A DNA stretch of 9,885 nt, taken from contig CALZMS010000018.1 in NCBI GenBank assembly GCA_945788595.1, positions 1 through 9,885 of the forward strand, given 5' to 3'. The translations under genes were made by a program, and so were the position numbers. Below the pieces are notes generated by a model that worked only from the letters and a program-made list of their open reading frames with translations, was not told the origin of the DNA and did not search any database. Origin of the DNA: an uncultured Lachnospiraceae bacterium (GTDB lineage: Bacteria > Bacillota > Clostridia > Lachnospirales > Lachnospiraceae). Positions 5,378 through 9,885 of the stretch are shown here, in pieces (positions within the stretch are counted from its first letter, which is position 1; each line of letters opens with the position of its first letter).

Positions 5378-6709
5378 TCAGGGAAGATTATTCAATACAG
5401 GCTTATTGATCTGTATCTCTTGCGTTCCCGAAGATTGCTGCTGTGTGGCATCTGCTGCCGAATCTGACTTTTTATTTTCTGTTGTCTGGTCTGTCATTCC
5501 CAGCTGGGCAGTTTCGTCGGTCTGCGCAGTGCCAGTTGTCTGATCTGTGCTTTCCGACGGTTCATCCTCTGCAGCCGGCTGTGAGCTGTCTGATGAAGAA
5601 ATTCCCGCCTTCTGATCCACGCTTTGTGTCTGATCACCACCGGATGCAGATTTTTCCGTATCATCCTCCCGGATTACCAGCGCATATTCATGAGATACTG
5701 TTTCTCCTTCAGCGTCTTCCTCCGTTTTTTCTTCCTCCTGTGCTGTTTCGTCCTCTTCATCATCAATGTCCTCCGCGGCAAGAAGAGTCTGGGAAAACAC
5801 AATATTTTCAGAACTACCGTCGTAATCCTCCATATGCAGGATTCCCTGCTTTCCCTCTATACTCGGAAGTATGGCAGCAACTCTTGCCAGTTTTTCCTCC
5901 ATCAGCTGATCCGTCCCCAGATTCACAGTGAGCTCACCGTATAGCAGAGAAATATTCATTTCCTCATCAAATTCCACAGTGTCTGGGAAAATACTGTATT
6001 TATTAATCATACGGCTGATACCCAGAATCGTATTAAATACGGAAGTATCCTCTATCGGGAGGACCTCATGCAGTCGTGCCCAGGGGAAATCAAGTCCGCA
6101 GATTTCCGGGGCTTCTTTCATCGCAGCCACATAAGATGTAGCTGTCTTTCCCACAGCCTCTGCTGTCAGTACCTGCTGTTCTTCTTCATCTTTTTCGACC
6201 CGCACCACGCTGTTCATGACACGTCCTTCACTGTCAAAATACAGATTACAGTCCAGATACTGCACGTAGCCGATCAGCTGCCGTTCCTGTACTGTGATCT
6301 GGAGCGTATGCTCATCTTTCATCTCCACTTCGATTTCGTCTACAAGATCAAGTGTATCCGGTGAAAAACTTTTATGCGTACGGCTCACAATCAGGGTGTT
6401 GTTCCCAAAAAGTCCCCTCTGTACCGTATCTGTAATTTCTTCTTTTGTATAATGAATATTGCCGAGCACAATAACTTCATGTACAGAAAAATGGACAAAA
6501 AACCACAGCACAGCGACAAATACTGCCAGAAAAATTCCAATTCCTGCCGCCAGCTTCGGACTGAACCGGGGCATACTTTTCAGTTTCTGATTTCCAAGCC
6601 ATTGTTTGATTTTTAGCAGACTATCCTGTAGTTTCTGTCTGATTATTTGCAGACTATCCTGTAATTTCTTTTTTATTTTTTGCAGGTATTCCTGTAGTTT
6701 CTGTTTCAT
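5378..6709 (-). CDS. divIB: Cell division protein DivIB/FtsQ
   Basis: Single-pass membrane protein of the divisome, acting with FtsL and DivIC at the septum. The product is 443 residues, long for the family (about 260-300). A cytoplasmic N-terminus has three 11-residue repeats (3-35: QKLQEYLQKIK, KKLQDSLQIIR, QKLQDSLLKIK), which should form an amphipathic or coiled-coil helix. One membrane helix follows (53-75). The POTRA domain begins FSVHEVIVLGNIHYTKEEI and contains VEMKDEHTLQITVQERQLIGYV. The beta domain runs to about 310. The last 120 or so residues are an acidic, Ser/Thr/Gln-rich, probably disordered tail with recurring TDQTT-like units. The ATG at 6709 lies inside the 3' end of murA (56-nt overlap) with only a weak ribosome binding site, suggesting translational coupling. 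Confidence 0.9.
   Translation of the reverse strand: MKQKLQEYLQKIKKKLQDSLQIIRQKLQDSLLKIKQWLGNQKLKSMPRFSPKLAAGIGIFLAVFVAVLWFFVHFSVHEVIVLGNIHYTKEEITDTVQRGLFGNNTLIVSRTHKSFSPDTLDLVDEIEVEMKDEHTLQITVQERQLIGYVQYLDCNLYFDSEGRVMNSVVRVEKDEEEQQVLTAEAVGKTATSYVAAMKEAPEICGLDFPWARLHEVLPIEDTSVFNTILGISRMINKYSIFPDTVEFDEEMNISLLYGELTVNLGTDQLMEEKLARVAAILPSIEGKQGILHMEDYDGSSENIVFSQTLLAAEDIDDEEDETAQEEEKTEEDAEGETVSHEYALVIREDDTEKSASGGDQTQSVDQKAGISSSDSSQPAAEDEPSESTDQTTGTAQTDETAQLGMTDQTTENKKSDSAADATQQQSSGTQEIQINKPVLNNLP
6605..6703 (-). repeat. Three tandem 33-bp repeats at the 5' end of divIB
   Basis: Units 6605-6637, 6638-6670 and 6671-6703 share the core AAACTACAGGATAGTCTGC with variation; the two inner units match at 28 of 33 positions. 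In the divIB frame each unit encodes 11 residues (xKLQxxLxxIx). In the other frame the first unit and half of the second encode the last residues of MurA. Confidence 0.9.
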
Positions 6710-7970
6710 CTATACTATCATTCTCTTTTCTGATCCTGCCGCCCAGCAGGTTGATATCCTGATACAGTGTTTCATAGCCCCGTTCAATGTATTCACAGGA
6801 CTCTATAATCGTCTCGCCTGCCGCACAAAGGGCCGCAATTACGAGAGCTGCACCTGCTCTCAGATCCATTGCTTCCACCGGACAGCCTTTCAACACTGCC
6901 GGACCTTGTATTTTTGCATATGCACCTCTGATCCTGATCTTTGCACCCATCTCTTTCAGAGGTTTTGCCACACGGAATCGATTTTCGAATACTTTTTCCC
7001 GAATCCTGCTTTCCCCCTGCAATGTACAGCACACAGCCATCAACAGGGGCTGCATATCTGTAGGGAATCCCGGATAAACTCCGGTCTCTGTCAGGGGCAA
7101 AGCATTCCTGACGCCGCGACTGTCAGTTTCCAGTGTACCACCACTGACCAAATATTGTCCACCCATTTTCTGATAAAGGGTCAGCAGACTGTCAAGCTGC
7201 TGTACGGGTGCCTTAAAAAGAGTGATCTTTCCGCGTACTGCAGCACCAGCCAGCAAAAGAGTTCCCGCCACGATTCTGTCCGGAGGAATAACATATTCCA
7301 CATCCGAAAGAATACAGCCGCCCAGAATGCAAAGTGTTCCCCTGCCATTATCTTCTATTCTCACACCCATTTTTTTCAGGAAGCTGCAAAGTGCTGTCAC
7401 TTCCGGCTCCCGGGCAGTATTCTCCAGTATGGTCCAACCCTCTCCCCCCACAGCCGCAAGGACAGCATTTTCCGTTGCTCCCACAGATACCTTCGGAAAC
7501 CGGTGACGGATCCCCTGCAGTCTGTCTGCCGTGACCCTCAAGCAATCCCCATCCTCCTGTATATCGGCTCCCATACGGGCAAATACTTCCAGATGAAGAT
7601 CAATCGGCCGGCGACCGATCACACAGCCCCCCGGATACCCCATACACACACATTTTTCCCGCCCAAGAAGGCTCCCCGCGAGCAAAACAGATGCTCTCAT
7701 TTTTTCTGTCTCAGAAGAAGAAATACTGCATCCACATACCTGATGGCAATCCAAAAACAAGGAATGGCCTTCCCAATGTGTAGTAACACCCAGTTTTTGC
7801 AAAATCTGTTCCATAACAAACACATCCGCTATTTTCGGACAACCATGCAATATTGTACAGCCATTATGTAAAAGGGCCGCTGCCATGATGGGCAGCGCAG
7901 CATTTTTGGATCCCTGAACCACAACTTCTCCCTGAAGTTCTCTTTTGCCCTGTACACAGATTCTGCCCAA
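6654..7970 (-). CDS. murA: UDP-N-acetylglucosamine 1-carboxyvinyltransferase MurA
   Basis: First committed step of peptidoglycan synthesis: transfers enolpyruvate from PEP to UDP-GlcNAc in the cytoplasm. The product is 438 residues, against about 419 in E. coli. Lys22-Asn23 in QGSKNAALPI, the catalytic and fosfomycin-reactive Cys116 in PGGCVIGRRPIDLH, SVGATENAV, the general-base Asp in YPGFPTDMQP, DLRAGAALV and ERGYE are all present, so it should be active. The start is TTG 7970; the frame has a stop shortly upstream and no ATG, and the start aligns with the family. The ribosome binding site is weak (GGGG). It lies 17 nt after ftsW. The C-terminus is extended by about 18 residues read from the repeat region of divIB. 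murG, a common neighbour here, is absent. Confidence 0.96.
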   Translation of the reverse strand: MGRICVQGKRELQGEVVVQGSKNAALPIMAAALLHNGCTILHGCPKIADVFVMEQILQKLGVTTHWEGHSLFLDCHQVCGCSISSSETEKMRASVLLAGSLLGREKCVCMGYPGGCVIGRRPIDLHLEVFARMGADIQEDGDCLRVTADRLQGIRHRFPKVSVGATENAVLAAVGGEGWTILENTAREPEVTALCSFLKKMGVRIEDNGRGTLCILGGCILSDVEYVIPPDRIVAGTLLLAGAAVRGKITLFKAPVQQLDSLLTLYQKMGGQYLVSGGTLETDSRGVRNALPLTETGVYPGFPTDMQPLLMAVCCTLQGESRIREKVFENRFRVAKPLKEMGAKIRIRGAYAKIQGPAVLKGCPVEAMDLRAGAALVIAALCAAGETIIESCEYIERGYETLYQDINLLGGRIRKENDSIDETETTGIPAKNKKEITG

Positions 7971-7987
7971 ATCTCTGCCCCGGATTT

Positions 7988-9118
7988 TTACTCATATCCA
8001 GTATATGCCGCCAGAACACTTTCTGTGCGGTGCGGAATCTGACGGCTTACAGCCAGTGCAACGCCCAGTTCTCCATGCAAAAAAACGATCGATGTCCCAC
8101 CGTAACTGATAAACGGCAGCGTTATCCCTGTGTTTGGAATCGAATTTGTCACCACAGCCACATTCAGAATGACCTGCAGGGCAATATGTGTCATGATTCC
8201 CGCCAGAAGAAGACTTCCTTCCAGATCTCTGGCCCGCACAGACAACGTGTACAGCCTGAAAATCAAAACCGCAAATAGTCCCAGCAAAAACACTGCTCCC
8301 ACCAGTCCCGTTTCTTCACAGATGATTGAAAAGATCATATCATTCTGGGCTTCAGGCACAAATCCAAGCTTCTGGCGTCCCGCCCCCAGTCCTAAGCCAA
8401 ACAGCCCTCCGCTGCCAATGGCATACAATCCCTGTATAGTCTGAAACCCTTTGTCGTAATTTTCAGGATCCAGCCAGACAGCGATCCGTTCCAGACGGTA
8501 ACTTTCCATAGCCAGAAAAATTCCGGCCATTACAATCGCTGCCGCTCCCAATCCTGCGAACTGAAGATATTTCGGATTTGCCATAAAGATCAGACAGGCT
8601 GCGATGCCTAAAATGATGACTGCAGTACTCAGATTATTCGTTCCTACAAGAGCAACGGAAGGAAGAATCAGCAAAAAGATCTTTACAGCAAAGAAAAAAC
8701 CGGCTGATTCTGCAGTTCTTTTACTGATCACAGAAGCCAGCAAAATGATCACCGCTGCCTTGGCAAATTCTGCCGGCTGAAAGGACAGGGGGCCGAGAGC
8801 CAGCCATCTTTTCGAACCGTTATATTCTTTTCCCACTACCAGTACTGCAGCAGACAAAAGCAGAGAAACAAAATAAAACAGCCCCGCACGGCGGGTGATC
8901 CAGGTATACTCCATACAGGATACACCGTACATCACCGCCAGTCCGAGGCTGACAGCTATAAGCTGTTTTTTCACATAATATGTCGGATCATGAAATCTTG
9001 CCGTTCCATAATATTCGCCTGTGCTGTACAGGTACACCATGCCCAGAACAGTCAAAAGCAAAATGACCACAGTCAGCAGACGATCCGGATGCTGGCCGCG
9101 TATCCAAAAACGCCGCAT
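7988..9118 (-). CDS. ftsW: SEDS peptidoglycan glycosyltransferase FtsW/SpoVE
   Basis: Polytopic membrane enzyme that polymerises lipid II for septal wall, working with a class B penicillin-binding protein. The product is 376 residues with about ten membrane helices from residue 14 on. SEDS motifs: NGSKRWLALGPLSFQPAEFAK, PEAQNDMIFSIICEETGLVG (with the Asp of the large external loop) and NTGITLPFISYGGTS near the C-terminus. The segment NNLSTA stands where many homologues have PDLGTA; other residues look normal. The ATG at 9118 has a modest ribosome binding site (GGGGA). Placement between murD and murA fits the dcw cluster. Sequence alone does not separate FtsW (vegetative) from SpoVE (spore cortex); being in the main division cluster favours a vegetative role, perhaps serving both. 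Confidence 0.94.
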   Translation of the reverse strand: MRRFWIRGQHPDRLLTVVILLLTVLGMVYLYSTGEYYGTARFHDPTYYVKKQLIAVSLGLAVMYGVSCMEYTWITRRAGLFYFVSLLLSAAVLVVGKEYNGSKRWLALGPLSFQPAEFAKAAVIILLASVISKRTAESAGFFFAVKIFLLILPSVALVGTNNLSTAVIILGIAACLIFMANPKYLQFAGLGAAAIVMAGIFLAMESYRLERIAVWLDPENYDKGFQTIQGLYAIGSGGLFGLGLGAGRQKLGFVPEAQNDMIFSIICEETGLVGAVFLLGLFAVLIFRLYTLSVRARDLEGSLLLAGIMTHIALQVILNVAVVTNSIPNTGITLPFISYGGTSIVFLHGELGVALAVSRQIPHRTESVLAAYTGYE

Positions 9119-9128
9119 ACGTATCCCC

Positions 9129-9171
9129 GATCTCTTTTACTGTCACAAATATATGCCCGGCAAAGGAGATC
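9129..9171 (-). promoter_or_regulatory. Inverted repeat in the ftsW leader
   Basis: GATCTCCTTT and AAAAGAGATC on the minus strand (9162-9171 and 9129-9138) pair at nine of ten positions around a 23-nt loop. The 3' arm ends next to the GGGGA that serves as the ftsW ribosome binding site. It fills most of the 64-nt murD-ftsW gap. No T-run follows, so it is not a terminator; a weak translational or mRNA-stability role is possible. Confidence 0.3.
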
Positions 9172-9182
9172 AAGAACTTTCG

Positions 9183-9885
9183 TCAGGCCATACGATGCAC
9201 GTATTCCTTAAACATCTTCCCTCTAACCTCATAATTCGGGAACTGTCCCCAGCTTGCGCAGGCAGGGGAAAGAAGTACCGCATCACCAGGTCTGGCCAGT
9301 CTGGCGCAGGTAGCCACGGCATCTTCCAAATTTTCTTCCATGATAATATCTGTAAATCCACAGGATCTGGCAGCTGCAGCGATTTTTTCTTTTGTCTGGC
9401 CAATCAGCACCAGATAACGCACCTTGCCGTCAAAAGCGCGGATCCATTCCTCAAAACTGGATTCTTTATCATATCCTCCTCCGATCAGAAGAGTGGGACG
9501 ATTCATTGCCTGAATACCCTTAATAGCTGCATCCGGATTTGTCCCCTTGGAATCGTTATAGTAAGCCACACCATTGATTTCCGTAACAAATTCGATCCGG
9601 TGCTCTACCGCATGGAAGTTTTTTACCGAACGGCGAATACTTTCCACCGGCACGCCGGCGCAATAGGCCATTGCCACAGCAGCCATGATATTTTCATAAT
9701 TATGCAGTCCGAGAAGATTCTGTTCCTGAACGTTAAGTACACGGATTTCTTCCCCTTTGCACCGAAGAATGATCTCATCATTTTCCAGATAAATACCTTC
9801 CGCAAGACTTCTTCTGCTGGAAAAATACAGCACACCGGATGGAGCTTTTTTACCGAATTCCCGCAGAACCTCATCTTCATAATTC
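9183..9885 (-). CDS. murD: UDP-N-acetylmuramoylalanine-D-glutamate ligase MurD (5' end outside the window)
   Basis: ATP-dependent cytoplasmic ligase adding D-glutamate to UDP-MurNAc-L-Ala. The frame is open to the window edge (first residues NYEDEVLREFG), so only the C-terminal 233 or so residues are seen, about half of the usual 450. They include the end of the central ATPase domain (LGLHNYENIMAAVAMA, with the Asn of Mur ligases; VEHRIEFV) and the C-terminal domain (YYNDSKGTNPDAA, LIGGGYDKESSF with the conserved lysine, and LLSPACASWGQFPNYEVRG). In the last motif Gly replaces the Asp found in E. coli MurD (SLDQF); I believe this varies among clostridia. Its stop lies 64 nt before ftsW. Confidence 0.96.
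   Translation of the reverse strand, partial: NYEDEVLREFGKKAPSGVLYFSSRRSLAEGIYLENDEIILRCKGEEIRVLNVQEQNLLGLHNYENIMAAVAMAYCAGVPVESIRRSVKNFHAVEHRIEFVTEINGVAYYNDSKGTNPDAAIKGIQAMNRPTLLIGGGYDKESSFEEWIRAFDGKVRYLVLIGQTKEKIAAAARSCGFTDIIMEENLEDAVATCARLARPGDAVLLSPACASWGQFPNYEVRGKMFKEYVHRMA

Noticed and set aside
6606..7871. Plus-strand open frame of about 420 codons across murA
   Set aside because: Antisense to a fully conserved MurA; no start signal and no domain.
1..9885. tRNA, rRNA, CRISPR array or complete insertion sequence
   Set aside because: No cloverleaf, rRNA-like stretch, regular spaced repeats or transposase was seen on either strand.

Overview
The window looks like chromosomal DNA of a low-to-moderate GC, Gram-positive, spore-former-lineage bacterium, most likely class Clostridia and probably Lachnospiraceae. 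The basis is the FtsZ, DivIB, SigE and SigG protein sequences, the linkage of ftsZ to spoIIGA-sigE-sigG, and the style of the ribosome binding sites. The family-level placement is inferred from gene content; no tree was built.

Layout, read along the minus strand from the right edge. First comes a division and cell-wall (dcw) block: murD (5' end outside the window), ftsW/spoVE, murA, divIB/ftsQ and ftsZ. It ends at a strong hairpin terminator shared with a convergent gene. No murG lies between ftsW and murA. Next is a shikimate/quinate pair in divergent orientation: aroE (plus strand, YdiB-like) and aroD (type I dehydroquinase, minus strand), with promoters between them. Immediately downstream of aroD lies a recognisable Spo0A-type spoIIG promoter (consensus -35 and -10, long 21-bp spacer, 0A boxes). 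It precedes spoIIGA, then sigE and sigG, the mother-cell and late-forespore sigma factors of sporulation.

The sporulation end is the unusual part. SpoIIGA keeps its aspartic-protease domain (DTGN motif) but lacks almost all of its N-terminal membrane domain, and its frame runs past the expected stop into sigE. SigE looks complete. SigG is normal for 163 residues (regions 2 and 3) and is then cut off in the highly conserved DAI|QDPVSLFEP segment. There it is joined in frame to about 142 bp of AT-rich DNA encoding a membrane helix that is unrelated to sigma factors. This resembles the left end of an integrated element that splits sigG, comparable in logic to the skin element in sigK. A strain-specific disruption or an assembly join is also possible.

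Two regulatory structures stand out. Upstream of both spoIIGA and sigG there is a long inverted repeat whose 5' arm lies inside the promoter region. Only read-through RNA from the preceding gene could fold it. In the first case the fold would act as a terminator. In the second it would bury the sigG start codon. Transcripts that begin at the local promoter would escape both.
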